Below are positions 56,377 to 64,000 of a stretch of 64,000 bases of DNA, piece by piece. The translations under genes and the position numbers were made by a program. Origin of the DNA: an uncultured Colwellia sp. (GTDB lineage Bacteria > Pseudomonadota > Gammaproteobacteria > Enterobacterales > Alteromonadaceae); NCBI GenBank assembly GCA_913063325.1, contig CAJXYE010000017.1, positions 1 to 64,000 on the forward strand, in the 5' to 3' direction. Every line of letters begins with the position of its first letter. Position 1 is the first letter of the stretch. The notes under the pieces are model-generated. The model saw only the letters and a program-made list of their open reading frames with translations, did no database searches and was not told the DNA's origin.

Positions 56377-58845
56377 TTAAGTACTGTCTTTCGAACTTTT
56401 GCGCGCATTTTTACCCGGGCGTTTTTTACGTGCACTGCGCTTTTTCGCTTTACTCTTTTCTTTTGGCTTATCTTTAGAACCACCTTTGGGTTTACTTTTA
56501 GGTTTGTCTTTTTTAGCTGTCGCTGCTTGAGTTCCAGTTTTAGCTTCTGACTTAGCATCAGCTGATTTTGACGTTGAGCGTCTTGCGCTTGTGCCTTTTG
56601 ACTTCCCTTTAGGTTTGCCTTTAGATTTCCCTTGTTTTTCTTCTACTTCAATGCCTTCAAGTCGTAAATCTATTTTCTTTTCATCAAGATTTACTGCAGC
56701 AACTTGAACCCGAATTTCATCACCAACGCGATATTTCTTACCACTATTTTCACCGGTAAGACACATACGTACATCATCAAAATGATAAAAATCACGACCA
56801 AGAGAAGTAATGTGAACTAAACCTTCAATATGCAAATCTTGTAAGCGAACAAACATGCCAAAATTAGTGACTGTTGAAATAACGCCAGTGAAATTATCAC
56901 CAACATGGTCCTGCATAAACTCACACTTGAGCCAATCAGCAACATCACGAGTTGCTTCATCTGCACGTCGCTCTGTCATTGAGCAATGCTCACCTAACTC
57001 AACAACTTCTTGTAAGGCATAATCATAACTACCTTCGTTAGCATCATTTTTAGCTTCTTTTTCAAGAATTGCTTTAATTACGCGATGCACCACTAAATCA
57101 GGATAGCGGCGAATAGGTGAAGTAAAATGGCTGTATGAAGGAAGCGCTAAACCGAAATGACCTTCATTATCACTTTGATAGACCGCTTGACGCATTGAGC
57201 GTAACAACATGGTTTGAATCAGCTCTTGATCAGGACGACCCGCAACTCTGGCTAGAATATCACCATAATCTCTTGGCTCTGGTGCTTCTTTCGATGGTAG
57301 TGACAAACCAAGTTCATTTAAATAGGTGACAAAATTACGGTACTTATCTTCATTTGGTTTTTCATGAACACGGAACAATCCTGGTTTTTCATGTTTTTCA
57401 ATAAATTTAGCTGTCGCGACATTGGCCAAAATCATACATTCTTCAATGATTTTATGGGCATCATTACGAATGAGTGGCACAACACCGGAGATCTTCTTAT
57501 TTTCATTAAAAAGAAAAATAGATTCTTGTGTTTCAAATGCGATAGCGCCACGTTTAAGGCGAGCATCGGTTAGTGCATGATACATTTGTTCAAGGTTTTT
57601 TAAATCAGGCACCAAAGGTTGGTATTCTTGACATAGCGCTTCATCACCATCAAGAATGGCAGCCACTTTAGTGTAAGTAAAACGAGCATGAGAACGCATT
57701 ACTGCCGGATAAAATTTACTGCCCGTTAGTTTACCTTTCGCACTAACCGTCATTTCACAGACCATACAGAGACGATCTACATCAGGATTTAATGAACAAA
57801 GGCCATTAGAAAGTTTCTCTGGCAACATAGGAATAACTTGGCTGGGAAAATACACCGAGTTACCACGAGATATAGCTTCATCATCTAAAGCTGTGCCGTG
57901 TTGAACATAATAGCTCACATCAGCAATGGCAACCCATAAACGCCAACCGCCTGATTTTTTGGCTTCACAATAAACAGCATCATCAAAGTCTCGCGCATCA
58001 TCGCCATCAATAGTAACCAATGGTAGGTCACGTAAATCTTTACGTGGTAATTTAGCTGACTCTTCAACTTCATCAGCAATGCCAGCCACTTCAGCTTGTA
58101 CTGCGTGAGAAAATTGATGTGGTAAGTCATGAGCGCGTAAGGCTATTTCAATTTCCATTCCAGGCGCTAGGTGATCTCCTAAAACTTCGATAACCTTACC
58201 AATAGCATGAGAGCGTTTGGTCGGTCTTTGTACTAATTCCACCACCACCATTTGACCGTGACGAGCACCCATTTTTGTTTGTGGATCAATCAGTACTTCT
58301 TGTTTTATTTTACTGTCTTCTGAAACCACTGAACAAACATGATGATCGACATATAATCGACCAACTATTGGGGCTTTTCTTGGTTCAATCACTTCAATTA
58401 TTTTGACTTCTTTACGGCCTTTACGATCAGTACGGTCAACCAAAATAGCTTGCACTATATCTCCATGAAAAACACGCTGCATCTCATGCGAGGAGATATA
58501 AAAATCTTTGCCTCTTTTATCAGTAATCGATGAGTCATCAGGAGAAAAGAAACCAAAACCGTCACGATGGCCAATAACTTTGCCGGTAAGCAGGCTATTT
58601 TTTTCCGGTAAGGCGTATTGTTTGAATTTATTAAAGATCAACTGACCACTGTTTTCCATGGCGCGCAAACGACGTTTCAAACCAATAAGCTGATATTCTT
58701 CATCATACTTAAGAGTTTTGACCATTGTATTGAAGCTTGGTGGTGGCGAGCATTTTTCGATGATTGATAGCAATAATTCGCGTGAGGCGACTGGCTTCTC
58801 ATATTTTTTGGCTTCGCGTTTAGCGTGTGGATCGTTATAGGTCAC
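56377..58845 (-). CDS. rnr: Ribonuclease R
   Basis: An 822-residue 3'-5' exoribonuclease that degrades structured RNA. Domains: an N-terminal helix-turn-helix (about 20-85), two cold-shock domains (about 85-245), the RNB catalytic domain (about 265-600) with DDARDFDDAVYCE carrying the catalytic Asp cluster and SHFTSPIRRYPDLVVHR, then S1 (about 650-735) and a very basic lysine/serine-rich tail from about 740. Such tails vary in length and help binding. RNase R is important at low temperature, which fits a cold-water host. It is upstream of rlmB and downstream of motX. Confidence 0.96.
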   Translation of the reverse strand: MTYNDPHAKREAKKYEKPVASRELLLSIIEKCSPPPSFNTMVKTLKYDEEYQLIGLKRRLRAMENSGQLIFNKFKQYALPEKNSLLTGKVIGHRDGFGFFSPDDSSITDKRGKDFYISSHEMQRVFHGDIVQAILVDRTDRKGRKEVKIIEVIEPRKAPIVGRLYVDHHVCSVVSEDSKIKQEVLIDPQTKMGARHGQMVVVELVQRPTKRSHAIGKVIEVLGDHLAPGMEIEIALRAHDLPHQFSHAVQAEVAGIADEVEESAKLPRKDLRDLPLVTIDGDDARDFDDAVYCEAKKSGGWRLWVAIADVSYYVQHGTALDDEAISRGNSVYFPSQVIPMLPEKLSNGLCSLNPDVDRLCMVCEMTVSAKGKLTGSKFYPAVMRSHARFTYTKVAAILDGDEALCQEYQPLVPDLKNLEQMYHALTDARLKRGAIAFETQESIFLFNENKKISGVVPLIRNDAHKIIEECMILANVATAKFIEKHEKPGLFRVHEKPNEDKYRNFVTYLNELGLSLPSKEAPEPRDYGDILARVAGRPDQELIQTMLLRSMRQAVYQSDNEGHFGLALPSYSHFTSPIRRYPDLVVHRVIKAILEKEAKNDANEGSYDYALQEVVELGEHCSMTERRADEATRDVADWLKCEFMQDHVGDNFTGVISTVTNFGMFVRLQDLHIEGLVHITSLGRDFYHFDDVRMCLTGENSGKKYRVGDEIRVQVAAVNLDEKKIDLRLEGIEVEEKQGKSKGKPKGKSKGTSARRSTSKSADAKSEAKTGTQAATAKKDKPKSKPKGGSKDKPKEKSKAKKRSARKKRPGKNARKSSKDST

Positions 58846-58922
58846 TATAATGGGTCAGTATTTAAGGAAAACTACCTGCAAGTATACCATAAACTTGTTA
58901 TTTACTGCGCTAAGGCTATCGC

Positions 58923-59549
58923 TTAATTTGTGTAACTATTTCTTTTCGCTTGCTCTATGACTTTACTTGGCATTTTACTGGCAAGATCTAAAAGTAAGCC
59001 ACTGATTTTTTTGTGTATTACTTTATCTTCGGTTAAAGAGTGATGTAATTGAGAATACAATGCAGGGTAGTCTAACGGGCTGCCATAACCTTCTTCATAG
59101 ATATCAGCTAGTCGCATTTGCGCGGGTAAATTATTTAAACTCGCCGCCGTTTTTAAATAAACAATGGCGCGGTCAATATCTATTTGCATAAATTTACCAA
59201 TATGATAATAACGCCCTAGCTGCTCTAATCCCTCAGCTAAGCCCTGGTCGGCAGCTAAGTGCATGTAATGTAAACCTAGCGGAACGTCTTTTTTAACACA
59301 AACACCATAAGCTAACATATCACCCCATAAATATTGATACGAAGGCATATTAGCTTTATTCGCACGTGCTTCTATATCCTGCACTAACTGGCATTCATCA
59401 AGTACTACTTGGCTTAAATGCTTGTTGTCTTTAATCAGATCAAGCAATTGGTTATCAGTGTAAATCTGCACGGCTTGCATGTTTTGCTTTAGGGCGAATG
59501 CTGAAGAACAAGTAAATAAAAAAACAAAAAACAAAGGCAATATACGCAT
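58923..59549 (-). CDS. motX: Sodium-driven polar flagellar motor protein MotX
   Basis: A 208-residue secreted protein (signal peptide ending SAFA, about residue 19) with Sel1-type repeats: AAxxGLAEGLEQLGRYYHIGKF and AASLNNLPAQMRLADIYEEGYG. Two cysteines occur at DECQL and YGVCVKK. Together with the location immediately upstream of rnr-rlmB, as in Vibrio and Shewanella, this identifies MotX, a T-ring component that holds the PomA/PomB stator. No other motility gene is in the window. Without the synteny it would be called only a Sel1-repeat protein. Confidence 0.85.
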   Translation of the reverse strand: MRILPLFFVFLFTCSSAFALKQNMQAVQIYTDNQLLDLIKDNKHLSQVVLDECQLVQDIEARANKANMPSYQYLWGDMLAYGVCVKKDVPLGLHYMHLAADQGLAEGLEQLGRYYHIGKFMQIDIDRAIVYLKTAASLNNLPAQMRLADIYEEGYGSPLDYPALYSQLHHSLTEDKVIHKKISGLLLDLASKMPSKVIEQAKRNSYTN

Positions 59550-59799
59550 AACAATCCTAACTTGGCTGAATCAGTTGACTCTCCTGTATCGGCAATCAAA
59601 CTGCATTGATGAGAGTTATTTAAAAATGATGTATATTTTAAAGCAATTTTAACGCCAACATAAAATTTTAAAGCTATAATGAAATTGAATTATACATTCA
59701 TTATAGCTACTCTTATTTATCGCAGACTCGCAAGAGTAAAAAAATTACATATTTTAATGAATGATTAGAGTATTAACCCCTTAATAATGGCGTTTTTTC
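59550..59799. other. Intergenic region between motX and HD-GYP gene
   Basis: A 250-bp divergent region, AT-rich. It must contain both promoters. No repeat, terminator or small gene stands out. Confidence 0.5.
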
Positions 59800-60969
59800 A
59801 TGCTAATTGAAAAAGATCTTTCAGAGTTAACTATTGGACACTATGTAGTAAAGATCATTCAGCAAGAAGGTAATTGCTCTTTGATTGAATCTGGAAATAT
59901 AAAAAGTAAATCAGTTATTGACCTTCTCAAGAGAAAAAATGTTTACCGTGTTTTAATTGATGATAGTAAAACACTCATAACGAGCAAGATAACCGATAAC
60001 ACTGATTCAACTAGCAACTCAGCTGTTAACCGAGAGAACCTTAAGCAAGCAAAGGCAATTTTTGACCAGTCTAAATCTATTCAAAAAAAGCTATTCAGTG
60101 ATGCACTCAGTGGTAGTAGTTTAGACTTATCACCCGTTGTTGAAGTAACCAATAAATCTATTGATGCAATATTTAACAGCCCAGACTCACTTGCCTGTAT
60201 GCTAAACATTCGTGAAAAAGATGAGTATTTATTAGAGCACTCTGTTGCCGTTTCTGTCTATATCACTATTTTTGCGCGTTATTTGGGTTTAACAAGGGAT
60301 ATTATTGAACAACTCTCGATTGGAGCATTTCTGCATGATATAGGTAAGATAAAAATACCTGATAAAATCCTTAATAAACCGGGTAAATTAACTGATGATG
60401 AATTTACCATCATGAAAACACATGCAAATCATTCTATAAACATCATTACACAAACCCCTGGAATTAGTTCACTTAGTCTTGAAGTGGCTGCCCTGCACCA
60501 TGAGAAGCTCAATGGCTGTGGTTATCCTTTTCAATTAAAAGCAGAAGATATCAATCAATATGGTCGAATGATTGCTATTTGTGATATTTTTGACGCGTTA
60601 ACAGCCACCCGTGTTTATAAAGAAGGTTTTGCTCATGGTAAAGCTTTTGCTATTTTACGGGAATTGGCAAAACAAGAACAACTAGACTCCCGGTTGGTTG
60701 ACCAATTTATTAAATGTGTAGGTGTATTTCCCGTTGGCTCATTAGTACAGTTAAAGTCAAACAAATTAGCATTAGTTAAAGTTCGTAATGATGAAGATCC
60801 AACAAACCCACAAGTTCACTCTTTTTATAACGTACAACTAAGCCAGTTCCACAATAAACAAGAAATTGACTTATCATGCTGTGAAGACTCCATTTTAAAA
60901 GGGGTCAGAGCAGAAGAGTTTGATCTTGATATGAATACCATTGTTGAAATGTTGTTGATGGAGGGTTAA
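59800..60969 (+). CDS. HD-GYP domain protein, likely c-di-GMP phosphodiesterase
   Basis: A 389-residue cytoplasmic protein with an N-terminal DUF3391-like domain (about 1-125) and an HD-GYP domain (about 130-300). H147 in LLEHSVAV, H179-D180 in FLHDIGKIKIP, H208 in MKTHANHS and HHEKLNGCGYP at 233-243 are the metal and signature residues. The signature has Cys at 240 where Ser/Thr is usual. Active HD-GYP proteins degrade cyclic di-GMP and thereby favour motility over biofilm. It is divergent from motX. The C-terminal 75 residues (LVQLKSNKLALVKV onward) are typical of the group. Confidence 0.9.
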   Translation: MLIEKDLSELTIGHYVVKIIQQEGNCSLIESGNIKSKSVIDLLKRKNVYRVLIDDSKTLITSKITDNTDSTSNSAVNRENLKQAKAIFDQSKSIQKKLFSDALSGSSLDLSPVVEVTNKSIDAIFNSPDSLACMLNIREKDEYLLEHSVAVSVYITIFARYLGLTRDIIEQLSIGAFLHDIGKIKIPDKILNKPGKLTDDEFTIMKTHANHSINIITQTPGISSLSLEVAALHHEKLNGCGYPFQLKAEDINQYGRMIAICDIFDALTATRVYKEGFAHGKAFAILRELAKQEQLDSRLVDQFIKCVGVFPVGSLVQLKSNKLALVKVRNDEDPTNPQVHSFYNVQLSQFHNKQEIDLSCCEDSILKGVRAEEFDLDMNTIVEMLLMEG

Positions 60970-61071
60970 TAAATTTAGCTAGAAATACATAACTCAATGA
61001 GAATAAAACCCCATTAAGCTATGTGTTAGACCATTCCATCTAAGCTTTGAAATTACACCAAGTAAAGACTT

Positions 61072-61396
61072 ATACCAATTTGATTAAATTTCTTCCCAAC
61101 TCAGAGTTATGCTCGATGTTCAATAACAAGGAAAATTTGTTTCGGTCTAGTCATTCTAAATCAAATAAATTTAACGACGTTAGTGGATATCGAGCAAGCT
61201 CCCAAAGGGCGAGTACCTAATAAAAGGCAAAGGCTTACATGCGGCGTTATTGATTTTGATAAGGACGCTACAAGGATGTAGCTTCTTAGAGAATGCAGGA
61301 GCTTATTCTCCTGAATAACCATTATCTTCTATCAATGCCTTGCCTCTAAGCCTTTTAATTCTCGCTGAGTGGGAAAGAACTTAATCAACTTGGTAT
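61072..61396. mobile_element. Miniature inverted-repeat element B2 (325 bp)
   Basis: The terminal inverted repeats start ATACCAA(T/G)TTGATTAA and extend about 35 bp with mismatches. TTA flanks TACCAA...TTGGTA on both sides, as for B1. The core is on the minus strand, split into 61220-61260 and 61316-61361 by the module 61261-61326, which A2 also carries. TAGTCATTCTA is at 61148-61158. The last base of the element is the first base of the RND gene stop codon. No transposase is encoded. Confidence 0.82.
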
Positions 61397-64000
61397 TAAG
61401 CAGCGTTACTCACCTCTTTAATTTGCTTAGCTTGAACAGCTTCTTTTTGTAGGATAATTGTTGCAGTTGCCTGTTTGTCTTCCTTACGCTTATCTCTTAA
61501 CACTAATAGACAAGGCGTTAAGACTAAAGTTAATACCGTAGCAAAAGCTAAACCGCCTGCGATAGCTGTGGCAAGCTGTGTCCACCATTGTGTTGATGGC
61601 GCTCCGAAAACAATAGTACGCTCAAAGAAGTCTAAGTTCATTTGCAAGACCATAGGTAATAAACCCAAAATGGTAGTTATGGTGGTTAACATTACTGGCC
61701 TTAGACGCTGTGCACCGGTACGTAAAATGGCATCAATCACAGGATAGCCTTCTTTACGCAAGACATTGTAGGTATCAATCAATACAATATTGTTATTCAC
61801 CACAATTCCCGCTAACGAGATAACACCAATACCCCCCATAACAATGCCAAACGGTTTTTGCACCAGTAACAATGCTAAAAATACGCCTACGGTTGAGAAT
61901 ATTACCGCACTTAAAATCAATAAGGCCTGATAAAAGCTATTAAATTGGGTCACTAAAATCATTGCCATAACAAAGAGCGCGATAGCAAAAGCATTAACTA
62001 AGAAGGCTTGTGACTCTTGCTGATCTTCATTTTGACCTTTGACATCAATATCAACAGAAGGATGTAAACCCAGTGTAGGTAACTTCTCTTTCAACAAAGG
62101 TAACTCATTCAACAACTGAGCACCGGCAATTAAATTCGCTTGTACGGTAACCACTCGCTTAGCGTCAACTCGACGAATGGTATCAACCTTAGGTGCTGCT
62201 TTACGCTCAACAAAACTACCAACCGGCACTAGACCTGATGATGTTTTTAATCGTAATGAATCCAACCGGCTTATATTACGTTTATCTTCAGGAAAGCGAA
62301 CCCGAATATCGAGTTCGTCATCAACATCGTCTGGACGATATTCACCCAATTTTAAACCGTTAGTAACCATTTGCACACTAGAGCCCACTAATGCTGCATC
62401 GGCGCCGTAAGTAGCGGCTTTATTTCGATCGATAATAAGCTGCCATTCTATGCCAGGTTTAGCCCCCGTATCTTCAATATCAGTGAATTTTCCAGAGGCT
62501 TGTAATGCATCACGAATTATTTTTACCGATCTATCCAGTTCTTCTGGAAAACGTGAACTCAGTTCAAGCTTGAGGTCTTTACCACTTTGTGGACCGTTTT
62601 CATTTTTCCTGACTTCAATTTCCAATCCGGCTAAATCATCTGTTAACTCATGGATATTAGCGACAATGTCATCCGCTGAACGTCTTATTTGCCAATCAAC
62701 AAAGTTTAATTTAAAGGTACCTATTTGGTTATTACCACCCGTTCGAGTATATAAGGTCTCTATCTCTTCTAGTGGTAAAATACGCTCTTCTATAGAGCGC
62801 ATGATTACATCTTTTTCTTTTACCGATAAATCGCCATGCGAACGTACTACCATAGTGGCACTTTGCGGTTCTACTTCAGGGAAAAAGCTTACACCAAGAC
62901 CAGAAGCGCCATAAAGCCACATAACCACAAAAGATATAGCTAAGGTAGCTGCAACTATTTTCCAAGGATGTTTAATAGCTGTAGTTAATACGCGAATATA
63001 ATTGCCGGTAAAGCCCGACAGCTTACTGAAATCGCCCGCTTCTGCATGCTCTATTTGCTGTTGTTCATTTTTACTGACAACACGCGCTTTACCTAAAACA
63101 GTACCTAAGGTAGGTACAAAAATGAGTGCCATTGCTAAAGAAGCGGTTAAGACGGCAATAAGAGTGAAAGGTAGATATTTCATGAATTCACCCATGATAC
63201 CTGGCCAAAACATCAAGGGGGCAAAGGCTGCTAATGTTGTCGCTGTCGAGGCAATAATCGGCCATGCCATACGACGAGCTGCGGTGCCATAAGCTGCACT
63301 TTTACTGTGCCCTTCATTCATTTGTCTGTCTGCAAACTCGGTGACCACAATGGCACCATCCACTAGCATTCCCACTGCCATGATAAGACCAAACAACACC
63401 ACGATATTAACTGTCATTCCAGCTAAGGCGATGACTAAAATTCCGGTTAAGAAGGCGCCTGGAATAGCTAAGCCAACCAATAAGGCTGTGCGACCACCTA
63501 AAGCGACAATAATAACGATAACAACCAATAATACCGCTGAAAAAACATTGTTTTGTAAATCTGTCAGCGTATTTTTTATTTCAATAGATTGGTCACCAAC
63601 ATAATCTACTTGCACTTGCTGTGGCCATTTAACACGACTTTCTTCAACAATAGCTTTAACCTTATCAACCGTTTCAATCAAGTTTTCGCCTGAACGTTTT
63701 TTAACTTCTATTGAAACAGAGCGATGGCCATTTAACCTGGCAAAACTAGTTGGATCTTTATAAGCTCTACGCACCGTTGATACATCTTGAAAAGTAATCA
63801 CCCGGTCGCCATCGACCTTAATAGGCAACTCAAGTAAGTCTTGTATATTTTCAAAAACAGAAGGTACTTTGATGGCAAAACGTCCTTTGCCAGTATCCAT
63901 TGTTCCTGCGGGCACTAACCGGTTGTTTCGTTCAACTAAGTTATAAATATCTGCTTGGTCAAGGCCGTAACTTTCCATTAATAACGGGTCGACTATGATT
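61396..64000 (-). CDS. RND efflux pump inner-membrane subunit, 5' end outside window
   Basis: The frame is open to the window edge (codons IIVDPLLMESYGLDQADIY at the edge), so about 868 C-terminal residues of a protein of about 1040 are present. Visible parts are the periplasmic porter segments, TM2-6 with AIPGAFLTGILVIALAGMTVN and GMLVDGAIVVTEFADRQMNEG (proton-relay Asp region), the central loop, a second porter domain, and TM8-12 with IGVISLAGIVVNNNIVLIDTYN. The sequence is of the HAE1/AcrB-like superfamily. The substrate is not evident. Its membrane-fusion and outer-membrane partners would lie beyond the window. The stop codon touches element B2. Confidence 0.92.
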   Translation of the reverse strand, partial: IIVDPLLMESYGLDQADIYNLVERNNRLVPAGTMDTGKGRFAIKVPSVFENIQDLLELPIKVDGDRVITFQDVSTVRRAYKDPTSFARLNGHRSVSIEVKKRSGENLIETVDKVKAIVEESRVKWPQQVQVDYVGDQSIEIKNTLTDLQNNVFSAVLLVVIVIIVALGGRTALLVGLAIPGAFLTGILVIALAGMTVNIVVLFGLIMAVGMLVDGAIVVTEFADRQMNEGHSKSAAYGTAARRMAWPIIASTATTLAAFAPLMFWPGIMGEFMKYLPFTLIAVLTASLAMALIFVPTLGTVLGKARVVSKNEQQQIEHAEAGDFSKLSGFTGNYIRVLTTAIKHPWKIVAATLAISFVVMWLYGASGLGVSFFPEVEPQSATMVVRSHGDLSVKEKDVIMRSIEERILPLEEIETLYTRTGGNNQIGTFKLNFVDWQIRRSADDIVANIHELTDDLAGLEIEVRKNENGPQSGKDLKLELSSRFPEELDRSVKIIRDALQASGKFTDIEDTGAKPGIEWQLIIDRNKAATYGADAALVGSSVQMVTNGLKLGEYRPDDVDDELDIRVRFPEDKRNISRLDSLRLKTSSGLVPVGSFVERKAAPKVDTIRRVDAKRVVTVQANLIAGAQLLNELPLLKEKLPTLGLHPSVDIDVKGQNEDQQESQAFLVNAFAIALFVMAMILVTQFNSFYQALLILSAVIFSTVGVFLALLLVQKPFGIVMGGIGVISLAGIVVNNNIVLIDTYNVLRKEGYPVIDAILRTGAQRLRPVMLTTITTILGLLPMVLQMNLDFFERTIVFGAPSTQWWTQLATAIAGGLAFATVLTLVLTPCLLVLRDKRKEDKQATATIILQKEAVQAKQIKEVSNAA

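Noticed and set aside
56373-56558. A basic 61-codon frame at the rnr 3' end
   Set aside because: It is an alternative frame of the lysine-rich tail of RNase R, and composition alone explains it.
1-64000. tRNA, rRNA or CRISPR loci
   Set aside because: No cloverleaf-like GGTTCGAATCC pattern, rRNA segment or regularly spaced short repeat was noticed on reading both strands; this was by eye, so a covariance search would be decisive.

Overview
The window is an AT-rich chromosomal segment of a marine gammaproteobacterium of the Alteromonadales, most like Colwellia or a close relative. The grounds are the conserved neighbourhoods pilMNOPQ-aroK-aroB-damX-dam, rpe-trpS, envZ-ompR-pckA and rlmB-rnr-motX, a sodium-motor component (MotX), TonB-dependent and chitin/GlcNAc-related genes, and low G+C. 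This is inferred from gene content, not from a database search. I saw no rRNA, tRNA, CRISPR array, prophage or complete insertion sequence.

Layout. 1-3217: accessory patch with the 3' part of a MocR-type regulator/aminotransferase, a DsbA-DsbB pair, a Phd-ParE type toxin-antitoxin pair and an intact YjbR/MmcQ gene; two decayed copies of the YjbR 3' end are scattered among them. 3323-3635: a 313-bp miniature inverted-repeat element. 3663-6796: a periplasmic trypsin-like protease overlapping a membrane FHA protein, then a solute-binding-like protein. 6886-8625: trpS and rpe. 8896-14478: accessory genes (TorF-like porin, MacB/FtsX-type ABC exporter, membrane-anchored AraC regulator, DUF2970 protein) lying between rpe and dam. 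14547-23462: dam, damX, aroB, aroK and the type IV pilus operon pilMNOPQ. 23589-30587: mrcA, pckA, envZ, ompR. 30806-36332: small secreted proteins, a GH20 hexosaminidase, a truncated FucP-type sugar permease and an MscS channel. 36495-42128: DUF748 protein and a likely operon of VOC protein, small lipoprotein, K+ channel-like protein and AI-2E family permease. 42501-49017: GH3 glycosidase, elbB, MFS exporter, MocR regulator and a divergent EamA exporter. 49173-54071: TonB-dependent receptor, a long gene-poor stretch and fbp. 54194-60969: DUF945 protein, rlmB, rnr, motX and an HD-GYP phosphodiesterase. 61396-64000: most of an RND efflux pump subunit, cut by the window edge.

Most genes are housekeeping. 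The more unusual content is non-coding. Four miniature elements (3323-3635, 42117-42380, 52601-52916, 61072-61396) carry two different kinds of terminal inverted repeat but share one internal core; smaller modules are exchanged among them, and one module also occurs in a fifth element (28206-28486). One element supplies the stop codon of the gene it adjoins. A Cra/FruR-like palindrome lies about 100 bp upstream of both gluconeogenic genes, pckA and fbp. The protease-FHA pair is the best candidate for an uncharacterised protein system.
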